Source of the DNA: Helicostylum pulchrum
Taxonomy: Eukaryota > Mucoromycota > Mucoromycetes > Mucorales > Mucoraceae
Assembly (NCBI GenBank): GCA_025677825.1
Contig: JAIXMO010000023.1
Location: 124,001 to 188,000 of the forward strand
DNA: 64,000 nt
Direction of reading: 5' to 3'
Shown piece by piece: positions 23,661-33,633 of the stretch (the stretch's first letter is position 1; each line of letters starts with the position of its first letter). Position numbers and translations under genes: made by a program. The notes under the pieces are model-generated. The model had not been told where the DNA came from and searched no databases. It saw nothing but the letters and a program-made list of their open reading frames with translations.

Positions 23661-26600
23661 ATGGAGATAAATGAACAAACTTATAATGGTTTGCAGCAAT
23701 ACTTGTTGCAAACCTTGAACCCTGCTACTCAAAAAGAAGGTGAGTTTTTAAAACTAGAAAATATAACACGTCCGTTAACAATACACCTCGTATAGCTGTT
23801 TATAACTTGTCACAAGTTGAAGTTCAACAAGGTTTTCCTTTACTTTTGTTAAAGTTGATTAGTGATGAAGCAGTAGATCAAACTCTTCGTATGGCAGGTG
23901 CTGTTTACTTTAAAAACTTTATTAAACGTTATTGGGTTAATGTAAGTTTTTTGTTCTGACAACTTCTTTTTTTTTTTTTTTTTTTTGCTAAAAAAAGTTT
24001 TTTGTAGGATTATGAAGAAGCAGTAGACAAGATTGCTCAACAAGATCGAGTAGAAATCAAGAATCAAATTGTTCAGTTGATGATTACAGTTCCTGACAAA
24101 CTTCAATTACAAATTAGTGACGCTCTTACTTTGATTGCTGCTTCTGACTTTCCTGATAAGTGGGAATCTTTATTACCAGTAAAGTATACTTTTATGCAAA
24201 AAAAAAAAAAAAAAAAAAAAAAATGCGTGGACTCAATCATTTTATTGTTTTGTAGGAGCTTATTAATAAGTTGAGTGCTACTGATTATAGAGTAAACAAT
24301 GGTATTCTCGGTACTGCTCATTCTATCTTTAAAAGGTAAGTTGTTTTTATTATCAACCCATATTTTTTTTATTAACTTTTTTTTGAAATTTTATAGATGG
24401 AGATCAGCTTTTAGAAGTGATGAATTGTTTAGCAACATTAAATACGTATTAGATCAATTCTGTGGACCTTATTTACAACTTTTCCAGGTAATATTTTTTT
24501 TTTTGCATAAATGAAACCCGTGTTTTATTAAAAAAAACCAAATAGATTACAGACAAGTTGATTGGAGAAAATAGTAACAACTTACAAGCACTTCAAGTAT
24601 TAGCACGTTCATTAAACCTTCTGATCAAGATTTATTATGATTTGAATTGTCAAGATCTCCCTGAATTTTGTGAAGATAATTTAGGTACATTTATGAGTTT
24701 ATTCGAAAAGTATTTGATTTATCAAAACCCATTGTTGGAAACGGATGATGAGGAGGAAGAAGGTCCCTTGGAACAAATCAAGACGGGTATCTGTTATATC
24801 CTCGAATTATATGCGTCTCGTTATGAAGATGCTTTCCCTCAATTACAACACTTTGTACCCATTGTTGTTGGGTTATTGACAAATGCAGGCGCCGAATCTA
24901 AATATGATAGTGTAAGTTTCCCCAAAATTGTGGTTCAAAGACAGTGGTTTAATTGTAACCTCTTTTTTTTGTAGATGGTCTGTAAAGCATTTACCGTTTT
25001 AACTGCTATTGTCAAGATTGACCGTCATTCTCATATTTTTGCTGACCCTGTTCAATTAAGTAACATGTGTGAAAGAATTGCGCTCCCTAATATTGGTCTT
25101 CGACGTAAGTTTTTTGTTACTTTATTTAGTCCTAAACTAATATATTTAATAGTTGTGGATGAGGAATTATTTGAAGACAACCCTATCGAGTATATTCGTA
25201 GAGATTTAGAAGGCTCAGGTAAAAAAAAAAAAAAAAATACAGCGGATAAAGGAATTTAATGTTAACATATGAAGGAAAAAATAGACACAGATACCCGTCG
25301 TCGTGCCGCCGCCGATTTTATTCGTGGGTTAATGGAACGTTTTGAAGTACAAGTGACCAAGATCATGTCAGAATATGTCACACGTTATTTGCAAACTTAC
25401 AACAGTGATCCCAAGAACAATTGGAAGGATAAGAATACGGCCATCTTTTTATTAGTCGCAATTGCTACTCGATCTGCTACCAGCACACAAGGTGTTACGA
25501 AAACAAACGAGTTGGTTGATGTGTTGGATTTCTTTTCTAAGCACGTCTTGTGTGATTTACAATCCAGTGTCAATACTGAAATTCCTATCTTGAAGGTTGA
25601 TGCTATCAAGTACGTGTATACTTTTAGAAACCAGCTAACTAAAGAACAACTCTTGACGGTGTTCCCTTTATTGGTCAAGCATCTTGAATCCAATGATTAT
25701 GTTGTTCATACGTATGCTGCTATTGCTATTGAACGTATCTTGTTTATTCGTCAAGGAAAGACAATGATGTAAGTTTTTTTTTAGGATAAAAAAAAAAGAT
25801 ATTATATTAATGCATTTCCCCCCTCCTTTAGGTTCACATCAGATGATATCAAGCCTTATTCCGAAACGCTTTTATCTCAATTGTTTAGATTAATTGAATT
25901 AGGTCAAACACCCGAAAAGCTTTCCGAAAATGATTACTTGATGCGAGCCGTGATGCGAGTAATTATCACTAGCCGTCAAGACATGATCCCTTATGTCAAT
26001 GTGATTATGGGTAAATTAACTAGTATTTTAGCTATTGTCAGTAAGAACCCCAGTAATCCCAAGTTCAACCATTATATCTTTGAAAGCATTGGTGCTTTAA
26101 TTCGATTTATTTGTCCTATTTCCGAAGCAGCTTTAGCCGAATTTGAAAACATGTGTTTCGGTCCCTTTCAAACGATTCTTTCTCAAGAGGTACAAGAGTT
26201 TACGCCCTATGTCTTTCAGTTGTTGGCTCAGTTGTTGGAACAACATAAGGGAACTGAATTAACCGAGGCGTATGTTGCGTTGTTGGCACCCTTGTTAAAC
26301 CCTGGGTTGTGGGAGCAAGGTAATATCCCGGCTCTTGTAAGGTTGTTACAGGCGTATTTGGAAAAGGGAGTGAATTCGATCTTGGCTAATAACCAGTTGG
26401 AACCTATTTTGGGTATCTTTCAACAAAAGTTGGTTTATTCTCGTCAATTTGATCATTACGGTATGCTCTTGTTAAATACGATTACATCTCGTGTCCCAAT
26501 GTAAGTTTGCAAACTACACTAAAAAAAAATGTGTTTGGTATTAATAATATATATATTTTTTTTTATTTAGTCAAGTGTTGGGTAACTATCTTCCTGCATT

Positions 26601-27237
26601 ACTCTCAGCAGTATTAAAGAGACTTCAAAGCAAGAAAAAGGGAAACGATATTACATTTGATAGATTTACTCGTAACTTTACATTATGGATGAGTCTTTGC
26701 TTCTTCCTTGAACCTCTGGGTGGACCTGATACAATTATTAGAGTGTATGAAGGATTACAACCCGGACTTTTCGGACAGATCATGACGTTGTTTGTGCTTC
26801 CCGATTTGCCCAAGCTTTCTAAATCGTTGGACGGTAAGTTAGGAGGAAGCGGTATGACACACTTGCTTACAAAGTCGGATACGATGTTGCAGCAACCTTA
26901 CGTTAGTCAACTTTGGGGCCAGTGTCTGTTAGCGTTGCTAAAGTTGCTGGAGATACCTGTTGTGGCTGAAACAGACGGACCCGATGAGTTATATACGTTT
27001 GATATTGATGCTGAGGGGTATCAAAATACGTTCGCGAAATTGGCGACTAGTAACCCGGTGCCTCAAGACCCTACAGCTGGTTTGCCTCCTTGTCAAATCT
27101 ACCTCGCGCAACAGATTATGGCGATGCCTGCAGAGAAGCGCGCGGTTGTTAAAAGTTTGGTGTTGCAGTCGCCTGAGGCTACGCAGTTCTTGCCTCTGTA
27201 CTTTGGTAGTGCTGGTATCTCGTTGGATCAATTGTAA
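23661..27237 (+). CDS. CSE1: CSE1/CAS exportin-2, importin-alpha re-exporter
   Basis: Eleven exons (23661-23739, 23796-23941, 24008-24178, 24256-24335, 24397-24487, 24546-24911, 24975-25104, 25153-25218, 25285-25768, 25832-26500, 26571-27237) give 982 aa; yeast Cse1 and human CAS are 960-971. The N-terminal importin-beta-like region is visible (QTLRMAGAVYFKNFIKRYW). Other landmarks are FEDNPIEYIRRDLEGS followed by DTRRRAAADFIRGLMERFE, and VVHTYAAIAIERIL. The long HEAT-repeat superhelix continues to the C-terminus. With Ran-GTP the protein carries importin-alpha from nucleus to cytoplasm, and it is essential in yeast. The exon junction G|AC ACA restores the conserved DTDTRRR sequence, which supports the model across a difficult A-rich intron at 25219-25284. 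Confidence 0.95.
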
Positions 27238-27365
27238 TAAAATAAGTGTGTTTGGATACAATAGATTATACGTGACGTGTTATTGTTCTAGTATAAAATA
27301 TATATTTTTTTTAGAAACGCGATTTTTTTTTTTTTTATTTGTTGTATCTCTTTTTCTTTAAGAAT

Positions 27366-29206
27366 ATGCTTGCTAAAACAGTTGAAATTAATTGGCATGA
27401 CGGTCAGGCCATTTACTCTGTGGACTTTTCTCCAGATGGGTCTCGATATGCAACAGCAGGAGCAGATAATTCAGTTCGAGTAATGTAGTTTTTTTTTTTT
27501 TTAAAAAAAAAAAGAAAAGAAAAGAAAAAGAAGTGTTCTAACGTATATAAAAGATTTGGAGTATTCATAAAAGACCTGATAATGCGTCTGCATCAAATAC
27601 GAAATGCGAAAATAAACTGCAGAATAAACAATTAGTGGATTCCTTACCTGTCAATATTGATTTTTTGTCTGAATTAAAGCGACATTCCTCACCTGTGAAT
27701 GCAGTTAGGTTTTCACCTAGTGGTGATTTTATTGCTTCTGCTGGTGACGGTAAGAGAAAAAAAAAGTTTTTTTTTTTTGGGGAGAGTGTAATACTGAAAA
27801 AATAATAATAGATGCATGTATTATTTTATGGAAGTTATCGTTGTTAAAAGAAACTAGTTTTGGAAGTGACTATAATGAATATGAAAAAGAAACTTGGTCT
27901 GTTGTACATATGTTCTAGTAAGTACGAAAGACAAAGGGGACGGATAAATACTTATTTTTTTTTTTGAGAGAGTAGTGGTCATAATAAAGAGATTTATGAT
28001 TTGGCTTGGTCGCCTTGTGGAAATTACTTTATTACAGCGTCTATTGATAACACCGCTAGAGTATGGAGTTTATCAGAAAGTAAGCTAACAAAGAGAAAAA
28101 GAAAGAACGAAAAAAAAGAAATCTAACTTTATATAAAGAAACATGTATTCATGTATTTGCGGATCACACACATTATGTACAAGGAGTGACATGGGACCCG
28201 TTAGGACAGTATGTAGCAACACAATCCAGTGATAGGTCGATGTTGATTTACAGGTACCGTAAGTCGGCACAGGGCAAACTTGTATTTGGACAATGCTCAC
28301 GCCGGTTTTCCAGAATCGATAAAGGAAAGATTGCCACTACGACAGCAACGGCGTCAGTGAAATCGGATGATGTGTCATCGGTGTCTACAGGGTCGTTTCG
28401 ATTATATCATGATGAGAATTTAGTGTCTTTTTTTAGAAGGTTGTCGTTTAGTCCAGATGGAGCGTTATTGATTACACCTGCTGGATTGAATAAGGCGTTA
28501 GATACTACACATGATGATATGGATGATAATGGAGAAGAACTGTATAATTGTGCATATATTTATCCTAGAAATACCATGTTAAAGTAAGTTTTTTTTACAA
28601 AGAAAGAAATGTTAAGTAAAAGAAAAGACACCCTGTAGGATTTATTGGTAACTATCCTAAACCGTCTATCGCTATTCGTTGGTGCCCAATGTTTTTTCAA
28701 AAGAGAAGGAATAGCTCGTCGGCATTTGCATTACCTTACCGCATGTTATATGCAACAGCTTCACAGGACTCAGTTTATATTTATGATACCCAGCAATCTC
28801 GTCCTATTTGTGCCATTTCAGGAATGCATTTTGCTCCTATTACTGATCTTGCATGGTAAAATATATATTAAATAGAGTGGTTAGTTGGAGTTGTATGTAC
28901 TAAATATAACTTTTTATTAGGTCTCATGATGGATCTGTATTAATGTTTTCTTCTGCAGATGGATATTGTTCTGCAGTTGTGTTTTCGGATGGAGAACTGG
29001 GTATAAAATACGAAAAGCAACCAGAGCCTGTACAGGAATACGATGTTGAAATGGTAGATATTCCAGATACAAAAGTAACAGCAGCAGTACAGCAACAACA
29101 ACAAAAGAAAAGAATCGTTCATCAGTCAACTAATGCTGCAGATGTTATTGAAAAACCTAAAAAAAGAAGAATTACGCCCATTTTAATCAGCACCCCTTTT
29201 ACATAA
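27366..29206 (+). CDS. CAC2: CAF-1 subunit p60 / Cac2 WD40 histone chaperone
   Basis: Seven exons (27366-27479, 27554-27749, 27812-27917, 27976-28079, 28139-28583, 28628-28855, 28921-29206) give 454 aa. WD40 repeats are recognisable: EINWHDGQAIYSVDFSPDGS, HSSPVNAVRFSPSGDF, GHNKEIYDLAWSPCGNYF, HTHYVQGVTWDPLGQY, then FRRLSFSPDGALL. Late in the protein come LYATASQDSVYIYDTQQS and LAWSHDGSVLMFSSADGYC, typical of CAF-1 p60. The complex loads new H3-H4 onto replicating DNA in the nucleus. The tail is Gln/Lys-rich and ends in a basic patch KKRR. The intron at 28584-28627 is only 44 nt; using its AAAAG acceptor keeps the frame, whereas the nearby CTGTAG would shift it. CSE1 ends 128 bp upstream on the same strand. 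Confidence 0.9.
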
Positions 29207-29312
29207 CTCCTATAAAAAAAATTATTTATTTGATGCAGTGTCTGTACACATACACATAAAGAAAATAAAAAGGGAATTTTTGCTTTTTTTTTAAGGGTCT
29301 TTTTTTTTTTTT

Positions 29313-30233
29313 TTAAAACTTGACGGTGTCTTGTTTTTTAACAAATATTCCACAATGAAGGTTTGTTTGAAAGTAACGTTTTCCATCGATAATTCCATCA
29401 GTGTTACCAACTTGTAGTAAATAAAAAAAAAAAAAGAAAAAAAAAAGACTAGTTTAGAAATGCTTGTAATAGTAATGCATAATAATGTACTACATACCTC
29501 TACTACTTAATTCAATTCCTAACCATTCCCCAGTATCAAAATGAACTTTACCAATAAACTTGACTGTTCCAATAATAGGTAATGGTCTCTTGAATAATTT
29601 TACTTTTGAACCAATTACAATGTCGTGTTGTTCAGATATTAAATCCTCTTCACTACTTATTTCCAATTGCTGTATGATCTTGTTGTTTTGCGCTTCTTCT
29701 TGTTGCTGCTGCTTCATTAGTTTACCCCATCGAGTGAGTCTGCTAGGCTTCTTTTTGTCGTCAGGCAAAGACCACCTTCTTTGTCTGGTATTGTTGTTGC
29801 TGTTACGGTCTGGGGATTTGGATCTCGGTGGTGTGATTGGTAAATCAAACTTGATTCGAGAGGGTCGGATGTTGGCGTTTGATAGCTTCTTTTCTTTCTC
29901 TTCTTGACAATCCATACGAGCTTGTGTCTCTAACGACAACAATAGCTCCATATCACATGCGGTGATGTCTTTTAATTTAGAAGCTAATAATTTATCATCA
30001 AAATCATCTTCGATTACAGGTGCTAATAGTAATGGAGGTGTGTTGGGTCCCTGTTGTGTGGTGGAGTTGGGCGTACGCAAGATACTGATGGTTTGTTGGT
30101 TCTTTTTACGCTTGACTTTAATCACGACAGAGTCTTCAATGTCTCCAGTGGATTGTGTCTTTCGTAGGCAAAGTGGGTCATTCTTTAATGAAGGAACTCT
30201 TTTTCTAGTATTCTTTAAACCAAATAACGGCAT
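29313..30233 (-). CDS. CAP-Gly domain protein
   Basis: Two exons (29498-30233, 29313-29410) give 277 aa. The first 190 residues are basic, Ser/Pro/Thr-rich and low in hydrophobics, with short helical pieces, suggesting disorder or weak coiled coil. A CAP-Gly domain fills the C-terminus from about residue 205: GSKVKLFKRPLPIIGTVKFI, then TGEWLGIEL, VGNTDGIIDGKRYF and HCGIFVKK. The usual GKNDG motif reads GNTDG. CAP-Gly domains bind EEY/F or acidic tails of tubulin and microtubule plus-end proteins. Having only one domain at the extreme C-terminus resembles neither CLIP-170 nor tubulin cofactor B in overall layout, so I leave it unnamed. LSM2 lies 149 bp upstream on the same strand. Confidence 0.85.
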
Positions 30234-30381
30234 TTTTTTTTTTTAATAATAAAAAGGGAAAAAAAGAGGGAAAAAAAAGGGGGAGAGAAAAAGTTCGTTT
30301 TTTAATACAAAAAAAAACAGACACACACACACGTGGAACAGCATATATTTGTTCTTTTGTTTATTATCCAGTATTTTTTTT

Positions 30382-30824
30382 TTACTTTACTTTGACATTA
30401 GCTTGTTGTGCTGTTGAAGGTTGAGCTGCTTCTCTTCTTGCTGCATCTTGTAACAGTGCTGTATCAACTGCATGGACAGGAAGTTTAACGTATCTAACTA
30501 CTGAACCACGAATAAAACAATTCTTTACTGAAGCCTATAACATAAATTATTTTAATACGAGGGTTTCTCCCACTTTTGTTGTAGTATTTTTTTATTTTAT
30601 TTTTTTACCATGTGAGGATATCTTTCTTCATCTACTACTTGGATATCATCGAGTTTAATATTCAAGAATTGATCTACTGACTTTAATACACCTGTAATGG
30701 CAAGATCATTCTTTAATTCTACGGTTACTTGTTGGTCAACAAGCGTTTTGAAAAATGAGTAAAAGAGCTAAAGAAGTGTTTGTTAGTAAGGTTATTAACA
30801 AAAAAGAATGTTGTTTCTTACCAT
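30382..30824 (-). CDS. LSM2: LSM2, U6 snRNA- and mRNA-decay-associated Sm-like protein
   Basis: Three exons (30822-30824, 30609-30767, 30382-30534) give 104 aa. The first coding exon holds only the ATG; the intron starts directly after it with GTAAGA and the second exon continues LFYSFFKTLVDQQVTVELKN, matching LSM2 from its second residue. The Sm fold is complete: Sm1 includes LKNDLAITGVLKSVDQFLNI and Sm2 includes VKNCFIRGSVVRYVKLP. LSM2 belongs to the cytoplasmic Lsm1-7 ring (mRNA decapping) and the nuclear Lsm2-8 ring (U6 snRNA stability). The C-terminal tail is Gln/Ala-rich. It is transcribed divergently from the HSF-type gene. Confidence 0.95.
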
Positions 30825-31008
30825 GTTTAGTGTTTGCAAAAAGAAAGTAACGCGAAAAAAAAAAAAGAGAGTTTTCTTCTCGCTTTGTTTATTTTTTAAA
30901 GTGACTGTTTACGTTCTTTTTTGATTCGCAGTGTTAAATGGATTCCTGTAACAAGATGCACGGGAAAAGAAGAATGAAAATATAACCTACTATAGTAATA
31001 ACGTTTTT

Positions 31009-31039
<31 letters not shown>

Positions 31040-31278
31040 GTGTGTGTGTACTGTGTACTGTGTGTGTGTACTGTGTGCTGTGGGTGTGGGTGAGTGTATA
31101 TTATGCAGTTTAAAAAGTAATGTTTTCTGATTTTTTACCTTTTTTTATTTAATGTTTTGCAAGTCACCCTTTTGTGTGTGTATTGTGCGTTTTGCAAAAA
31201 GTAGTTCAAAAACGATGACAAAATAAAAAAAGATCTTTTTTTTTTCCCTTAGTTTTTTTATTATACATAAAAAAAAAA
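30825..31278. promoter_or_regulatory. Divergent promoter region (LSM2 / HSF-type factor)
   Basis: This 454-bp interval must contain the promoters of LSM2 (minus) and the HSF-type gene (plus). It includes the GT-rich microsatellite at 31009-31098 and several T runs. No clear nGAAn heat-shock element array was seen. Confidence 0.45.
31009..31098. repeat. Imperfect (GT)n microsatellite
   Basis: The stretch is about 90 bp of TG dinucleotides, nearly perfect at 31010-31048 and then interrupted by TACTG and GGG words. Alternating purine-pyrimidine DNA of this length can adopt Z-DNA and is length-variable. It lies inside the LSM2/HSF divergent promoter. Confidence 0.9.
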
Positions 31279-33086
31279 ATGGAATATCCATTGCATTATA
31301 CCGAAGAAAATACTAACAACAGTAGCACTAATAATTCATCCAATGCTTATAGGCCCTATGTATTTAATAATAATCCAATCATGTTTAACAACAGTTCTAC
31401 AGTTGATTCTTTAAAAGTAACTGAGGATGGAACACGTTCTTCTTCAAACATGGTAATGAACCGTTCTAGTACGACACAACTCATCTTGCAAGACCCTTGG
31501 TCGCAACACCAGCTACTGAATAATGAGTTTAATACAGATATTATTCATCATCAGAACTTGTCTCATTCAGAACGTGGTATTGCTGGTTTTGTATCAAAGC
31601 TATACCAGTAAGTGTACCCCTTTTTTGTTATTTTGTTATTATTATGTGTTTTTTTTAAAAAAAAAATCCCTTCTCCCCCCCCCCCCTCTTTTTTTTTTTT
31701 TTTATATTTGTTTTGAAAAAAAAAAAAGATGCCTACAGTCTACAGATACGAGTCAAAAGTATGCTAGATGGTGTCAGCACGATGGAAAAGATATGTTTAT
31801 TATAGACTGTATACCAGGTACGACAAGAACGCAAGAAAAAAAAAAAAAAAAAAAAAAAAGCGTTACTTTTAAAATTAACATTATATAATAGAATTTACCG
31901 AGGTAGTATTACCGCGTTTATTTAAGCATTGTAAATTCCCCTCGTTTGTACGCCAACTAAACGTGAGTAAAAAAAGAAAAGAAAAAGAAGAAAAAAAGAA
32001 GAAATTATAATTTATACTAATACAGTTAAAAAAAAGATTTACGGATTCCAAAGAGATACAGATGCTAGAAAAAGTAAAGATACAAAAGACAAAGAATCAT
32101 GTCGTTGGTACCACCCTTGTTTTAGACCTGGTCGTCGCGATTTGTTCCACTTGATTCGTAGAAAGGCGACACGTTATTCAAGAAAAAAGCGAGCTAAAAC
32201 AGAAGAAGATCCAGAGACGATACTGAACTTGGGGTGTTCAGGCGATGAATCTGAATGTGAAGAAAACGTCGTATTGATTATAAACGGAGAAGACCGTCGC
32301 TGCTCTTCTTCGGCATCGTCCATGAACCAAACACTTGCTATTGATTATAATAACAATTCATCATCTCAATTGCAACTGGGGTTTGATCCTACTCTTGTTA
32401 CAGAAACAGTTGCTGTTGTTGTTGAAGAATCGGATAATGCCGATGAAATTTCTACTGGCTTGGCTGCGGTGGGTGGTGGTAGTATGCATCACACGCAAGA
32501 TGTATTGATGAGAGAAGAACTAAAATTACAAATATTTCACATGAAACGGCAATATGAAAGGATGCATAATCACTTTGAAGAGCAACTGAGTAATGCTCAA
32601 ATTCAAATCGAAGAACAGCAAGGTCATATTCAGCATTTGGAAAGTATGTTGCGTGTCACTAAAAACCCTTCTGTGAAACTTGTTTCTAATACTGCTGGAT
32701 ACTCTGCAGTACCTACTACTACTACTACTACTACTTCTTCTTCTTCTCCTTCTTCTTATAATTATATGCAGCAACAGCAAAGATACAAGAATTCAAAAAA
32801 TGCTGTTAATTCTTCTCAGTTTTATTTTAATGATAAAATAAAAATTGAAAGTAATAATAATGAGGATTTATTACACACGCCACCTCCTCCTCCTCCACCT
32901 CCTCTTCAAGCTTCTCCAGCGTCACCACAAACTACTACTTCTTGGTCAACATTTCATCATCAACAACAGCGTCATCACGATAAAAATGTTTCTGCTGGCA
33001 GCAACAATCATCAACAACACCATTTACCTGAAAATGATAAAAAATCTCACCTGAATTTTAATTCATACAACAATAACTCCTTTTGA
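31279..33086 (+). CDS. HSF-type DNA-binding transcription factor
   Basis: Four exons (31279-31607, 31729-31817, 31892-31962, 32037-33086) give 512 aa. After an Asn/Ser-rich N-terminus, an HSF-type winged helix spans about residues 100-205. Its landmarks are GIAGFVSKLYQCLQ, KYARWCQHDGKDMFII, VLPRLFKHCKFPSFVRQLNI, YGFQRDTDA and WYHPCFRPGRRDLFHLIRRK. A coiled coil follows (about residues 330-380: REELKLQIFHMKRQYERM, EEQLSNAQIQIEEQQGHIQ), consistent with oligomerisation. The C-terminal third is rich in Thr, Ser, Pro, Gln and Asn. The short coiled coil and the single Cys/Trp-rich wing fit the wider Hsf/Sfl1/Skn7 group; I cannot tell canonical Hsf1 from a paralogue. Three introns cut the DNA-binding domain. 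Confidence 0.85.
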
Positions 33087-33633
33087 TTTTTTATTTTTTT
33101 TATACACGCATAAAATAAATATGTTGTGTGTACGCTTTAGTATTTCTACCTTATTTACTTATTACCATTTTACTTTATACCGCGCACGCTTTTTACCCCT
33201 TCTCTCTTCACTTGCTCCCATCTTTCTTTTTTCTCTTTTAAGCAATCTTTTTTTAAAGTTTCAACCCTTTATACATAACACACACTGCAAAAAAAAAAAA
33301 CAATAAAATTTACACATTTTAAAAACTAATACTAAGATCAGGAAACTATCGAAAATCGTAGTTTTAAATGAGTTGAGATGGGAGGTAAAAAAAAAACACA
33401 ATTGTATAAGCTTTCTTATTTGCTAAAAATCCTACATATCGATTGGCCATGTACGGTTTCAAGAGTTTAAATTAATCGCTAGGGGAAAATTAAGCAAACT
33501 TATTTGTTGGTGTGTATAAATGGGATTTTTTCCTCTCTCTCTTTCTTTCTCTCCTTTCTCTTCCTTTATATAACATTTATATTTTATCACGTGCTGGTAT
33601 ACGCGAATATTTTTTTCCAACTCTTTTTTTTTC
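33087..33633. other. Intergenic, HSF-type to Medusa-type gene
   Basis: This 547-bp spacer separates tandem plus-strand genes. It holds the 3' region of the HSF-type gene, T runs, a CT-rich stretch at 33533-33565, and the promoter of the next gene. No open frame of protein-like composition is present. Confidence 0.5.

Noticed and set aside
28628..28640. Use of the CTGTAG acceptor at 28638 in CAC2
   Set aside because: It would shift the frame and lose the conserved WD40 continuation; the AAAAG acceptor at 28627 keeps the frame.
29560..30246. Plus-strand frames over the CAP-Gly gene
   Set aside because: They are antisense shadows; the minus strand encodes a recognisable CAP-Gly domain and has proper splice sites.
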